From Larix kaempferi (lineage: Eukaryota > Streptophyta > Pinopsida > Pinales > Pinaceae): a DNA stretch of 64,000 nt. The notes under the pieces were generated by a model. It did no database searches, was not told where the DNA came from, and saw only the letters and a program-made list of their open reading frames with translations. The stretch covers positions 18,583,501-18,647,500 of the forward strand of contig BSBM01000753.1 in NCBI GenBank assembly GCA_027924585.1, given 5' to 3'. Below are positions 22,676 to 35,259 of the stretch, one piece after another (within the stretch, counting starts at the first letter, position 1; every line of letters begins with the position of its first letter). The translations under genes and the position numbers were made by a program.

Positions 22676-23207
22676 AGCACCTATCAATTCCCTTGATGAA
22701 AGCGAAGACATTGTGCTTAATAAATGGCTAGTTTCTCGTAGGCTTTGAACTCTACCTTTGAAAACACTTTCCCCACACATTTACTACTCTTCAATTCTGG
22801 CTTTTTGTACTTTCTACCTCATACTTATCCACTACAAAATTTTTGTATAGACACTGCTAACTGAGTGGTACTTGTAACCAACAATGAGTAGTCTTGAATA
22901 TTATATGATTTAGTTTTGTTGTAACATTGTGTTAAATTACATATTCATTTCAACCTATCTTGCCACTTTCAAATTTATGCTTAGAATTAAGATTTCTTTG
23001 TCAACTTTATACTTCTTTTCTTTATAAACACTGTTCAGGAGCATCTGTATTTCTTTCTTGCAACAACTTACCATAAATTATCCATGCTCCATTTATCTTT
23101 TACAATCTACCTTTCTTTACTCTTTCAATGATTAAATATATAGTATGTTTCTCTTTCAACAAAGGCACCATAAAGTTCATAACCACAAAACACTTTTTTT
23201 TGTAGCG

Positions 23208-24527
23208 ATGTCAACCAATGATGACAATGATCAAATCAATGAACGCATAAGAGTTCTATATGCTCAAAATAAAAAATAAAAACAACAAGCATTAATGCCT
23301 TCTATATAGAGTTGCTCGACAACTTGTTCATACCCCTTCTCTGTTTCACGTTGTTCAACCTCCCCTACCACCCTCCGCACCATCCACATCCACACCAACC
23401 CATCGCACAAACATCAAACTAGATGGTGCACAACAATAGTTCTGTACAAGACTGGACAAACTATCTCCCATGAATGTATTCTCTATATGCATGGAGTCTT
23501 ATCCTGGAATTAAAACAAAGCACTTTTCTGGTGCATCTGCATGTTCTCAGTGCATTGCGGGAAAAAATGGCCACCGATATTCCGTGGAAAACAACATGGA
23601 TCCTAGGATACAACCATCTGTGCTAGCAATCCTTACTCAAGTTGAAGAAATGCTCATTTCTTGTGTTAACCCAATTTTACAAGTCACTCATGCTCGTGGG
23701 GCACAATATACATATTCTAGCCACACTATTAGCTTCCTGCATAACATTACTAGCATTGTCACTTTCCTCCCTTGCTTACTCTCAGACATTGACATCCTTA
23801 TTATTCGTAAATGTAGTCCTACGAAGAAGCCTTATGAATTCTTTGTTAGTCGAGCATGTGTTCTTTCTGCTCTCTAATACAATCTTTCAAATGACCCCTA
23901 CTACAAAGATGTTCAAGTTAACTCAATTGCATTATCTTCTTTGACTCTTGAACCAACCGACATTTCCTCCCTTCTTCGTCATGTCAGACCCAATGAAACC
24001 CCACTTGTTGACCATACCTCAAATGCTACTCTTCAATCACCCAGCTTCCTTGAACCCCATGAGGAACAATCCTCCTCCTTTATATCTACACAAACAAATT
24101 GTAGAACTGAGGTTGATGAAATCAAATGCTTCTTGGGCACAAGCGATGCACCACTCCACCTTGCATTGACTGGCCCCCAATAGACATTTCCCCTATCAAT
24201 GAGTACAACAAAATAGGACTCCTCTCAATGTCCTTCCCAACCTTTTTTCCCACTGGAGTCGGAATGCTTAAAAAACCACACATTCAAGAGGTTGGTATCA
24301 ACAATTATGCACTGCACCTTATTCGATACGATGACAATATATTTGGCCAACATCCTCATTTTCATTATTACATATATAACCTCATGATGCGCCACCGTAT
24401 CCATTCTACTGCTTCTATGTTTGTAAAACGTAACATTGAAGATACATTGCCTCCAACCATCTCAAAAAATGGCTTTAAGCAATGGTTACGGGGAAAAACT
24501 AAAACTCCTTCGCAAACACTTACATGA
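23208..24527 (+). pseudogene. Helitron Rep protein, N-terminal part, truncated
   Basis: Possible start MSTNDDNDQINERIRV (23208), then stops, then CSQCIAGKNGHRYSVENN and ILTQVEEMLISCVNPILQV (23545-23690), characteristic of the DUF6570-type segment before the Helitron N-terminal domain. From about 24130 a Helitron-like N domain follows: INEYNKIGLLSMSFPTFFPT, RYDDNIFGQHPHFHYYIYN, MRHRIHSTASMFVKRNIEDT. The protein ends at a stop near 24525, before the HUH nuclease motif and helicase. Role: rolling-circle initiation; this copy is non-functional. Confidence 0.8.
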
Positions 24528-24530
24528 CAG

Positions 24531-25200
24531 TAAAACATCAAAATCTCGAGCAAAAAATGACAAAAAGATCTGTTTAAGGAACATACCCAGTGGTGATGGA
24601 ATGTCTCGGTGAAAAGTTACCTTCACAACTGCTTCCGCGTGTAAAATGGCTGGCTCTTAGCTCTTCAATGTTCAAACGGAAAACCCTCTTCTTCTTCCAA
24701 CAAACAATGATAAACAAATGAACTCCATTTTCCTTTAAATAGAGTGGGCCATAAATGCGAGCGTGCTTCCCAAAACAAAGCCTGTCGGTGGCTTCGATGA
24801 ATTCACCCTAACCACTGCGAAACGATCAGAAGAAAAGAACCTGTTGCGGCGAGCAATTGCTGCGACAAGAATTCAAAGTGGCAAAAGGGGAAGGTGTCAT
24901 TGTTGAAAAAGGGGCAACCAGATGAACGAACGCCTCGCGAGAAATGCTTGGAAATGCTTGGTCCCTCCCGCTAGTCGGCGATAATATCATAAAACATGTG
25001 AAATAGTCAGCCAGATAGTTGAAAGAGAAGCAACCGAAGCACTGCAAAAGGAACTAAACGCTTTGGGAGAAAAAATATGATGTGATGCGATTGTTGGCGG
25101 CAGAAAAACTTGGTCGCCGAAAAAAAAATAAGATCTACAAAACGGTCTCCTGAAAAATCATAATTTCTATGAATAAGTTCGATTTTTACTTTCGGAGTTC
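24531..25200 (-). promoter_or_regulatory. Minus-strand promoter-like, relatively GC-rich segment
   Basis: Minus-strand TATTTAAA (24734-24741) lies in a segment with more CpG than its surroundings. Downstream on the minus strand a plausible first exon ends at a donor-like AAG-GTAACT (about 24625). Begins where the Helitron stops, so it may be the LTR or leader of an element that truncated it. No coding domain recognised. Confidence 0.3.
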
Positions 25201-27355
25201 CTTTTGCCCCTCCAGGGGAAAATGCTGGTTTAAATAATTATAGTTTCTAATACTTCATACTGCATTTATCACATGTCGCAGACTCATCATTCATTAAACA
25301 AAGTAACCTTACAGTTAAACAATCTAATACTTCATATTTTTCAGCAGAGTCTAATACTTCATTTTGCAACAAGGAGTAAGTTGTTAGTCTCTTAATTATT
25401 AGATAACTCCTCTAACAACACGTCACTTACCCAAGGTAACAAGAAAGTAATATTCATTAATTATTTAGCTAACAGATCACTCCACGAATCATTTCATAGC
25501 CATTCCGCTTGGAGACAGAGATAAATACATAATTATTTAACATCAGATTCTCCACTAATAGTGCCTGATCATTTCACGTGGTGATAGGAAATTATTACAC
25601 AGCAATTAAGTGTAACTAGAGACTCCACTTGGTAGCTACGCGATGTCCTCCTAGCATGAAAAAGTATGATATTGGAGTCACTGCGATTTGTGGCCTTCCC
25701 ACGCCTCATGCCAATATGCTAGCTGGACATCAGACCCTACAAATATCTGTCTAGGTGGTTGGAACCGAAAATCACTGTCACAAAAGGTTACAAGTCATGG
25801 CCGAAAATTGAATTAAAAAGATGAACAACAATAGGGGTTTTCACCAGATATGTGGTCTGGGAGAAAATTCAATTAACCAAGGCCTGAATTTGATTATTCC
25901 AAGGATAATAGAAGTAAAATGAAAACGACAAAAATAAAGGTACCCATATTTAAAGCAGAGATGCGTGGTAATGGAAGGGTGAGTCAGATGTGCTCGTTTC
26001 ACAGTCAAGTTTTGGGACAACACTACCACAACACGTATAATATAGGGTAGATGAGGATCTGGAAGTCTGATAACGAATTTGGGTTACCCGATCTACCATC
26101 GCGACTCAAAAATGAATAGGCCAGGGTATTACGAACAGTCCACAATGCACAGTAATAAGAATTAGATGGATCGAAATCAATAATTACATACAGGAAAATA
26201 GTTAATGAGATTTCAGACATAAATATATCACAGGTATGGTATAAAACTGTTATACACTAACTAAGTTAGAAAAAATCGAGGTTCTACGATGGAAATGAAT
26301 CCACATTTTTCTTTGACAAACCGGAGCATAAGGAATTCGATAGCCAAGTTGAAATCAAGGTTAATATATCGTGAATGGATCTGTATCCCCTATTTTTGTT
26401 TTTATTGAACAACAAAGCATGCAAGAATTGTTCAATAGGGTCTAAATTGAGAATATAAGTCAAGATCGAACTGCTAAATTCTTCTTATATATGCAGAGCT
26501 TAAAATGGAAGAAAATGAAGAAAAATCATTTACATGATTGATTCGAGAAGATGTTGAGAATGGATCCCCGAATTTTTTTATTTATTTATAATATCAAAGC
26601 GTTAAAAAAGAACCCTTCACTGGTTGAATCGAAATTGAATACAGAGATTGAATCCAGATATTATTTTTATAAACACAAAGCATAAAAAGAAGATTTTAAT
26701 AGAATCGTGATTGAAGATTTGGTAAGTCAAAAATGGATCTACAATCATTGCATATAAACAGAATGTGGTGATCTATGAACAGGGTCGAGATCATACATTT
26801 CATGGATCCAAAAAGGGTAGTCTTATCTTTCCTATAACAATTGAATTTCATACTCAGTTATTTAAGTCATTTGGAAGCTAACATGCATGCAGACCTAGAT
26901 CTATCCACTATTTTTATACACAGATTATTATACAAAGGTCTAAACAAGGCACCCAGAGATCGGATTTATCCGTTATCCTGAAACATTTGTGCTTCCTATC
27001 AAAATGCAAACAAAGTTTTAATTTAACTGATACACAGATATTAACTTTAGTGGGAGCACCATAAAACCTTCCTGATGGGACTTGATCGAAATCGAATTTG
27101 ACAGTAGGCAGAATTATAACCCCTTTTTTTCTTTTTATAATCTCATAAACATACCTTATATTAATAGACAGAGATCTGGAAGTATTAACAAGAATAGAGA
27201 TCTAATTTCTTTCCTGAGTTCGCATACCTGGAAGGATAGTTGCTCTAGTCGAAAGTCTAATTCCACAAAGATTGCAGCTCCAATCCTGCCATTGGATCAC
27301 CACGACCGCTGACGAACACCTGAATAATATGAGTTTGGTTCCCTCAAGGCTCGAC
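25201..27355 (-). other. AT-rich region left of a primer site, no coding seen
   Basis: By position the internal start of the element whose 5' LTR is 27372-29482, yet no gag is visible. 26280-27180 has several degenerate copies of a roughly 110-bp unit (words ggatcc..ttttttatttat, aacaaagca and gatcgaaattgaa). Confidence 0.35.
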
Positions 27356-27369
27356 TGGCTCTAATACCA
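27356..27369 (-). promoter_or_regulatory. Primer binding site, tRNA-iMet type
   Basis: Minus strand TGGTATTAGAGCCA, one mismatch from the 14-nt initiator-methionine tRNA primer site, two bases from the LTR edge. Confidence 0.75.
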
Positions 27370-28099
27370 AAAGTAGGGACCCCCATTTTTGGGTCCCCTA
27401 AAAAGACTATCTATGCATACTAACATCATATAAAAATTTTAAATCTTGAAAATCTAATATGAAACCATAATAAAGATGTGTAAACTCAACTTGTACATAA
27501 AAATTAAACATTTTACCTAATTCCGATGGTTGTAGGTTGTTGTAGCTCACATCCCTTGACGCTTTGATCCAGCAATCTAAACTCTCGATTTACCGAAGAC
27601 CTATCGGTTGACCTCCCTACCATATCGGGGGTACTCTTCTTTCCCCCGAACCCCCGAGCATTTTAGGGTCATAAGAACACACAATGCAAGCTTTCCACAG
27701 AGATCTACCAATCCCCAGAATGCTAAACCAAACTCACAAGAATCACAAGATAATTTCTCAATTACGGTGCCCGTCCAGCACTAGGGAGCAGGAGAGTCCA
27801 TTCTCCTTCTCCTCCCTTTATTTTATAACAAAAAATATCCATGCCAAGTGTCTCTTCATGCAATATTATTATTTAATTTAATAATTCTCAATTATTTATT
27901 CTCATAAAACAAGTGTCACTTTATCTTTAAGTGTGCACCTAAATCCCTACAATGTCTCCTTATTGTCTCCTTGGTTAATTTCTCTAATCTCTAAATCAGT
28001 GGGATGTAGGTGGAGTGGTTTCTACTAGAGTCCTAGTTGTATTTTGCTTACTAATTAGTTTATTCATTAATCTTTCTCATTCAAGTTTTCTCCTTTCCA

Positions 28100-28255
28100 C
28101 AAATAAAATATTTCTTCTAATAAATCTTTCACTTTCTTTCAAGTTTTCCCCTTTTCAAAATTTATAAAATAAAAAGAAATAAAATATTTCTTCTAATAAA
28201 TCTTTCACTTTCTTTCAAGTTTTCTCCTTTTAAAAAATAATAAAATAAAATGAAT
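28100..28255. repeat. 77-bp tandem duplication
   Basis: The stretch starting aaataaaatatttcttct is repeated after 77 bp with only a few changes. Confidence 0.8.
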
Positions 28256-28340
28256 TTATTCTTTTATTATTGTTTTTATTTACTTTACGTGTGGGATTTC
28301 CATTATGCAAAAATTAATTGATAATCTCTTCCTGTTCCCG

Positions 28341-28514
28341 TCTAGGTACCCCTTCGGCAGGCCCTTCCGACAATTCCATTTCTTTCTTCTTATTCTTGTC
28401 TAGGTACCTCTTCGGCGGGCCCTTCCAACAATTCATTTTCGTTCTTCTTATTCTTGTCTAGGTACCTTTTCAGCGGGCCCTTCCAACAATTCATTTTATT
28501 TCTTCTTGTGAGAA
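28341..28514. repeat. 58-bp tandem repeat, three units
   Basis: Units start at 28341, 28399 and 28457, each tctaggtacc followed by ttcggcgggcccttcc with small changes. Family-specific LTR repeat; compare the 49-bp version at 39676-39870. Confidence 0.9.
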
Positions 28515-29482
28515 GAAGTGTGTAGCGATCGGGGAGTCGTTACCGCAATATCTCGACTACACTTTTCTTGGAGACTAAGGGTTGCTGAGGGATAAGGTTC
28601 TCCTTACGCGCACCCCTCAACTCTTGTACGCAACCAAGTCGGTATGGCCTTTCCCGTACGACACACGATTCCTCGGGCCATCTCGCAAGATTCTGACCCG
28701 TGCGTGGAGTGATAATTCAAGGTCGACATTCTGTCATCGTACCCCTCTATGTTCTTTCCGTTATTACGACCCCTATAATTCCATTGTGGGTCAGTCGGTA
28801 AATCGTCTTGCTTTCCACTGCACACACACACTCAAGCACACATTAAATAGCATTGCACTTATCAAATCATTTCATCATTCATCATCATAATATATCAATC
28901 AGTCGAGTATCTCTATCATTCTTCATTTTCACTACCAAATCTTATCATCATTCATCATAATATATCAGTCGGTCGAGCATCTATTTCATTCAATCAAATT
29001 TTTATTTCATAATTTCTCAATCTAGCATATATCATCTAATCACTTTCATTTCCTAGTTTCTCATTCATTCGAGCATATATTTCATATAATCATCTCTATT
29101 TCATAATTCTCAATTTAGCATATCTATCATTCATCATTCTATCTCAATCAGTTGAGCATATCTATCATTTATCATTCTATCTCAATCAATCGACAATATC
29201 TAACATTCATCATTATATATAACATTCAGTCATCGTTCATTTCATAAATTCGCTAATCTTTAAGAAGAGCATTCATTATTAAGTAAGGTATCAATTTCTA
29301 TAAGTGTCGTTCACTGCGTCGTTTTCGTTTATCATTTGTCGTCATGCAAATCATCATGTGTTCTTCATTCGTTCAAGCATTTTCAATATTCAAAGGACCA
29401 ATTACTAAACTTTATTTGGTCGGGTCACTTGGCAAGTGTCCTCAAGTCTACGATCAGTCAATGTACCAAGGCGGGCATTACA

Positions 29483-32114
29483 ATTTGTGACAAGGTCTTC
29501 CTTTCTTCCTTAGAAGCATATACTATTGGTGTTAGTGAATCCTTTTCCTCCTGGAGTGTCTTTATCTGAGCTTCCATGGTGGCCTTCTCTACTACTAGGT
29601 CATCAACATGAGATGTTAGTGCATCATTTTTTTTGCATTTCTTGGCCCAACACTTCTAATGTTGTTTTCTTGACCTCCAAATCATCATGGTCATGTCTTA
29701 GATAAAATCTCTCTCTCCTAGCTTCCAGGAGGAGGTCTTCTAGAGTGCCAATCTTTTTCTTAGCCTATTTGAGGTCCTAGGCCATCTTTTGAATATTTTC
29801 TTAGTTAGCCATGGCAACACCCACATTTACAGAATCCATAAATTCTATTGCATTATCAGTCCTTGTGAATACCAGAACCTCCTGAGTTGTGATGATCTCC
29901 GATCGTGATTAAACTTTGAGTCTCTTATGTGTCATTTTGATAATTTGTTTCTTTTATGATCAAATATTAAGGTATCCATTCTAGATAGAACATTCTCTTT
30001 TTATGGTTTGTATGTGGTGATTCCCACCTCTCTAAGGGGAAAGTGGCCTTCGATGAGTGGGATGTAAATGATAGTAGTGGGAATTTTAATATCCATGTCC
30101 TAAGGCCCACTATCCTGCACCTCCTCGGTCCACCCTTTCGCTTGTTCTACAATAACTTTTTGAGTTTCTTGCTCATTCTTCTTTTGAAGTTCCTCTATTA
30201 GGATTTGTTCACCGCTTCTTAGATCTTCTTCTTTCTCTTTGAGCATCTCTACTTTCATATGCTTTAATTCCTCTACTCTCTTTGCATGCTTCTTATCTGC
30301 TCCTTTTTCTTGCTCATCAACCTTCAATTTTATTTCTAGTTTTGCCCATAGGGCCTCCACTTCAACCTATTTTAGGGAAGATTCCCTTATTAGTTTCTTT
30401 TTTAATACTTCATGGGTTTCTTCAGTTTTATTTCTAGTGGTATCCCCTTTGTGCCTTTTCCATGTCAATTCTTCAAAAATGTGTGACCTTCAATACATTT
30501 CCTCTTCTCTGCATAAATTATCAACATAAGCCCAATAAAAATTGACAACTGCATAGTGATTAACAAATTTCCTATTATTCCTATAGAAATTTCTTTCACC
30601 AAAGTGAAAGGATTCAAAATTCTTGGTTAACTCCAAATAATACCTTATCTTGGACATCTTATAGGCTCCAATTGTTATGGCCTAGGGTGGCCATGATTTC
30701 TTCTTAGTGTTGTTCTAGGCATGTCAGCCTAACACATCGATGAAATTTTGTCTCACAATTTCCTTAAGAACCATGTAGTCAATAACATACTTAAGGAAGA
30801 TGTAAGTGGCCTTAGATCCTCCATAAATGTTTAGATAAGTCTCTTCTTGAGTCAAGTAACAATCCCCCAACTAATTTATTGTATTGATGGGGTCGTCGGA
30901 TATACAATTAGATTACTTCTCGTAGATGATCTTGTACAAAGGCATAATGAATTCTTCGCAAATTTACTTATAATAACTGGCATGCTTTTATCGCCACAAT
31001 GCTTGGTAGAACACATGTATGGGTATTTCTTTAGGGGTCCATTTACATCCCATGCTTTGGAAGTTGTGGAGGTTACAAATTGTATCAAGTAGTTATGAAG
31101 AAATATGGAATTCAAATTTGTGCACAAGAATACCATCTTGTGCCTTCCTAATTGCGTCTTCCATGTTTTCAAAAATAATGGATTCCCAATTGATCCTTCG
31201 GGTGCACATAGTGACATGATATAGCAACAAAGTCCATTGGAGATTGAAATGTAGTGTGCCTATAGTCCCATATTGTAATTCCCCTAGTGTGTTAATCCCA
31301 TGAGCATATGTTGTGATTATTATTTGTGTTGTTATGTGTCACTATGTGTGTGGACTATGGACTATGGACATTTGTTATTATTATTTTATTTAATTTTAAT
31401 TAAATAACTAGCTCAACATGGAAAACAAATGTGGTTGGGGGGTTGGGGACTAGGATTTGTGGCTCTCCCTAATAACACTCTTTGTTTTCTATTTTTGACA
31501 CCTAAAAAATTGTGTAACTCATCATTTACTATTCCGAGAAAGGAATCCTTTGCTTGTGTAACATTCTCCCCACCTAACTCAAATTCCTCTCATGAGAATT
31601 GGAATGGTCACAGTGGATGCTAGAGAAGCATCTAGTAACTAGTATGGTTACTCTCTAGTTAACCAGAGTTAGTTTCTAACCAGGGATTTTTTTTAGTATA
31701 TTTTATATTCTTTGCATGTGTGTATGTTAGGGGTTGTGCATTTGACCATGCTATTTTTGGTTATTTTTGGGAATTTTCCAAAAATATGTAATTTAATCCC
31801 AGTTAAGCGACTGGGGTCTATTTTCTAATCTGGGTTAACGTATTAGGGCATTGGATGTTGCGGAATACCTATATTGTATTGTGAGTGATTCATAATGATA
31901 ATGAAAAAAATAGGAGTTGTGGCTACAAGGTTTGTTGGTTTTTCCTAGTCAAGGATTTCCAAGGTAAATCTCTATGTATTATGTGTGAATGTTGTGGTGT
32001 AATCTCTATTTTTCTTAAAAGAATTTGTATGCTTTGCTTCATTGCATAGGTTTAAAACTTACAAATTCGAATTGCTATCAGATGATTCATATTGGCTTCA
32101 TGAGGGGCTCTTCT
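29483..32114 (-). other. Unassigned region with possible decayed coding
   Basis: The minus strand has open stretches at 31217-30876 and 30360-30100 but no recognised domain. The rest is anonymous. It flanks the copia-like element on its left. Confidence 0.35.
30100..30360 (-). pseudogene. Coiled-coil protein fragment, unrecognised
   Basis: An 86-codon frame very rich in Glu and Lys (KRVEELKHMKVEMLKEKEED) that predicts a long coiled coil. Flanking minus-strand DNA in the same area (31217-30876) also reads open for 113 codons. I do not recognise the family; a retroelement accessory ORF or a gene fragment are both possible. Confidence 0.4.
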
Positions 32115-33008
32115 TGTTGGAATCAATTTAATTCCGAGAGGGGGGTGAATCAGCATTAGCACAGTTATCAACAAATTTTACCTTCTTTAAAAGGTTAGTC
32201 TTAACTTAATATTGATGTTTAGTTTTGCATCCAATATAAACAAAATCATTCATCCATATATGCACCAAGACAAAGAACACAGAACACATAAATTTTGACG
32301 TGGAAACCCAATCGGGAGAAAACCATAGAATGCTCTTTCGTAATGAACATAATACATTCATGGAAGTACCAACTTATTGTATTTACCAGCACCAACTAGA
32401 AGGAGGCACCGACCCCCTGGTTATACAACCACCAACCCGAAGGAATCTCCAACTCCCTATGTTTCTCTAGAACCAACTAGAAGGAGGCTACAACCCCCTT
32501 GTCATCCTACCACACAAATATTCAAGATGTGATTCTGACTTCTAAATCACACACACTTTTGATCTTCTGATATTAGTGATATTGTGCACTATCGTCATAT
32601 GCAGACCATTCACTATCACTGTGTTGCATACATCACTTGACTTCTCCTTCTTCTCAATTCTACACTTCTGCATACATCAGATGTGAAAGAGTGTGAAGTA
32701 GACCATATGTATAGTCATCTTTATGTTATTTCTTCAAGTGATCTACTTCCCACTCTTTCACATTTGCTACATATTGATCTGCTTCACACTCTTTCATGTT
32801 TGTTGTATAATTATCTACTTCTCACTCTTTCACATCTGATGTATAATGTTATGTGATCTACTTCACACTCTTTCACATCTGCTGCATAATGATCCGCTTC
32901 ACATTCTTTCACGTCTACTATTTTTTCTGCATCTTTATGTTGATTCTTATCTACTGATGTATAGCCAAATTCATGCATTACTCCTAGTTGTTTTGTCAGC
33001 TTTATGCA
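32115..33008 (-). repeat. 3' LTR of the copia-like element
   Basis: 894 bp, aligns with 36813-37636 over its first 560 bp (for example gaattttgacgtggaaaccc) and last 40 bp. The middle differs because of the minisatellite at 32679-32925. Confidence 0.8.
32679..32925. repeat. Minisatellite with one inverted unit, inside one LTR
   Basis: Direct units of gatctacttcacactctttcacatctg start near 32740, 32776, 32812, 32855 and 32889. A reverse-complement unit (agatgtgaaagagtgtgaagtaga) lies at 32679-32702, so the array begins with a hairpin-forming pair. Missing from the partner LTR. Confidence 0.8.
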
Positions 33009-33021
33009 TTTCCCCCCCTTT
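33009..33021 (-). promoter_or_regulatory. Polypurine tract of the copia-like element
   Basis: Minus strand CAAAGGGGGGGAAA immediately before the LTR start TGCATAAAG. Confidence 0.7.
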
Positions 33022-34639
33022 GACATCAATGGAAAATAGGTTCCATTACTTTCACAATGTAGGTTCTCATTTTGTTTTATTTTTGTGTTGGCATCTTCTT
33101 AAACTGTTTTCAGGGATAACTCCCCCTAACTTCATGCTTCATTTCTTTGCTGTAATTTTGCAGTGATATCCTTCATAATTATCTTTGATATTTTTTTCTG
33201 ATACAGGTGTTACATTACTCTTCCATCTTGATATCTTGTTCCTCTCATCATTCTTTGCGTAGTGATCCATGCAAAATTCCTTTCGTGCCAACTGCATAGT
33301 GCTAACACCTTTTCCTAGTTCCACTTTGTCTTTTCATTTGCTTCCTTTCCGCACCTAAATGCTTCATCTGTCGCATTTACTGCGCTGTCACCTTGTCTTG
33401 TCGGATTTATTGTTGTCTCTTCTCTTTCCATGACAACCAAATATTTGGCACATTTATCCGTCATCTCAACATTAAAGCAGACTATGTGACAGCCATTTTG
33501 TTTCATCACCATACTTGAGCTTTTGGGAAAACATCATTTCGTCGCATGACCAAATGAATTGAATTTTTCGCTTTTCGTACATCCTTTCATCACCACCTTC
33601 TTATTCTTGCGCGATATTGAATGCATATCTCATCAAACTAATTCCATGCACGCAAATGCCTTCCATTCAACTCTATAAGAGTTCAGGAACAATGCCTAGT
33701 TCATCATCATTAATACTTCTACATTTCCATATCACATTCTCTTTTGATTCTTCTCCTTTATTACAATGGCCTCCTTCTATTACAGGATGAGCAATTCCAT
33801 TAAGAATGTGTGTCTTTCCATTCAAACTCAAAAAACTTAGTTCACACGTTTGAGAGTTGACATAGGTGCTTGGAAAAAATGAATGGAGAACATTGAGTAC
33901 CAATATCAGTATGCTCAGTCACAAATGTACCTTGAAAATTCTGAGCAATTGACCCTCTTGATTCATCTGCTTGACAATCTAGAGCACCAGAAACAACTTA
34001 TTTTAGATGAATTGTCCTTGCTTCAACCTCAACAAGTTGAACCATCAATATCTGCAACTTTGTGGCTTCTTCTTGTGCATCCTTCTTTAGACTATACAGC
34101 ATTGATGCCGATGGATTTGGAACTTCATCCTGCGAACCAGCTGGATTCAGCAATTGGCCTCAAACTGCAACTGTAGAATCCTTTAGCATGTTTCAATTTT
34201 TCCACTCTTGTTCGTCTTCTTGTATAATCCATTTTTGGCCCAGGCATGGAGTCCTAACTCATGCAGTTTTGTAAACATATTTGAATATAATGAAAGAGTT
34301 CCATTTTGTGTAGTCTCATCTCTATCTTTCAACAATGTTTGTTTCTTTTTTCAATATTTTTTAGTTTTTCATCTACACTACTAAATTCAAACAATTACTC
34401 TATTCTATATTGCGTCATATGCAAGATAACAACTTAATGCATGCATGTATTTGAATTTTCCTTTTCTGCGACATTACAAACTTAACACATAACCTTGTGC
34501 AACCATAATGCATATTGTGACACACTTTCTAACCATGCACCTAAATAACATACCCCTTGAATTCCTTCAGATACATCATGTTTAACTTAAGGGTCTCACT
34601 TAATCCTTATGGGATTATCCATATAGGCAACAATTTCTT
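33022..34639 (-). other. Internal region of the copia-like element, no domain recognised
   Basis: Scattered short minus-strand frames (33324-33139, 33512-33315, 33903-33673) without recognisable pol motifs. Probably decayed or replaced internal sequence. Confidence 0.4.
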
Positions 34640-35020
34640 GCTACATTAGATGCACCTGAATTGTCAGCATCTTCGACATGCTTCTGAGGATATTTCCTTA
34701 CCCAAGCCTTGTTGTGCGCACTTCTATTTTGATTCTGCATCATATATTTTTCACTACATTCCTTTTAAATGTGATTGCATTTGCACAATAAATATTCATC
34801 TGGATAGTTCACTGTTTTTCGACAGTACATAGCCTTATGTCCAAAACCATCACATGCATAGAATCTCATAGTTTGAAAATATTTTACAATGTGACCAAAA
34901 CTTTTGCATCTTGCGCACTTCACCTTATTGATTCTTCTTTGGTTAGTATATTGAAAAGAGTTGTAATTGAAGGAATCATCATACCTAAAGTAATTAACAT
35001 GATTAGGGAAATATTCTCTA
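34640..35020 (-). pseudogene. Zinc-knuckle segment of the copia-like element
   Basis: Minus-strand reading gives VKCARCKSFGHIVKYF (last Cys lost) and FYACDGFGHKAMYCR, the second with C-x2-C-x4-H-x4-C spacing if the first residue is counted as a decayed Cys, followed by a further Cys-rich stretch. Nucleic-acid-binding knuckles like these occur in the gag of several plant copia lineages. Located downstream of the main gag. Confidence 0.55.
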
Positions 35021-35259
35021 TCGCATACCTTCTTTGATGTCTTTTCATAACCAAGACCTATTCTCTCTTAAGGTGATCTCTGACTGTCCAAAATTGTGTT
35101 CAAGATTGATGTGTTGTCTTTTAACTTTTCTTATACTTCATCTTTAAAACTAACCTTTTTGTTTTCTTAATGTGTGGAAATCATTGTGGGATCTTGGACT
35201 TGTTTCTTTCCCTTTACTTCAATCAATTTGTCTTCTAGATGGAATATCTCTTTGTCCTT

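Larger units (their letters stand above)
18950..22748 (+). pseudogene. RPA70-like single-stranded DNA-binding protein, decayed, interrupted
   Basis: Segments in order: an N-terminal piece (ENHELQAGSIIKVIKCTCNT, near 18990-19050); OB fold A (TSQGRFTAKTSMTAYTN near 19400, then after a shift GIVYTVSNGTIKLVNPTYNH, 19570-19630); OB fold B (VDLIGIVISVPPASTI, GLRDMSGSSIDITLWGG, 19770-19910); and OB fold C with zinc ribbon (WHCAKCDVDFTECAYRYILK, 20335-20400; the two CxxC-like pairs are partly kept). After removal of the LTR at 20653-22675 the frame continues (SPSSA then PINSLDESEDIV) to a stop at 22746. RPA70 coats single-stranded DNA in replication; in Helitrons the copy is thought to assist rolling-circle transposition. 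Frameshifts near 19490 and 19930 inactivate it. Confidence 0.8.
18600..24530 (+). mobile_element. Helitron remnant with RPA-like gene and Rep N-terminal part
   Basis: Plus-strand order: RPA70-like gene (18950-22748, split by a solo LTR), short spacer, then a Helitron Rep-type protein N-terminal region (23208-24527). Plant Helitrons are known to carry RPA-like ORFs beside Rep/helicase. The Rep catalytic domain and helicase are missing; similarity ends at about 24527. Helitron termini (5' TC, 3' hairpin plus CTRR) were not identified, so borders are approximate. Confidence 0.65.
27372..29482 (-). mobile_element. 2.1-kb LTR (5' LTR of a minus-strand Ty3/gypsy element)
   Basis: Left edge AGTAGGGACCCCC (TG decayed to AG), right edge GGGCATTACA, with the primer site on its left. 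Same LTR family as 38819-40607: similar termini and KpnI-site (GGTACC) tandem repeats followed by a CGGGyCC-type word. No matching right-flank duplication, consistent with a broken element rather than a solo LTR. Confidence 0.7.
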
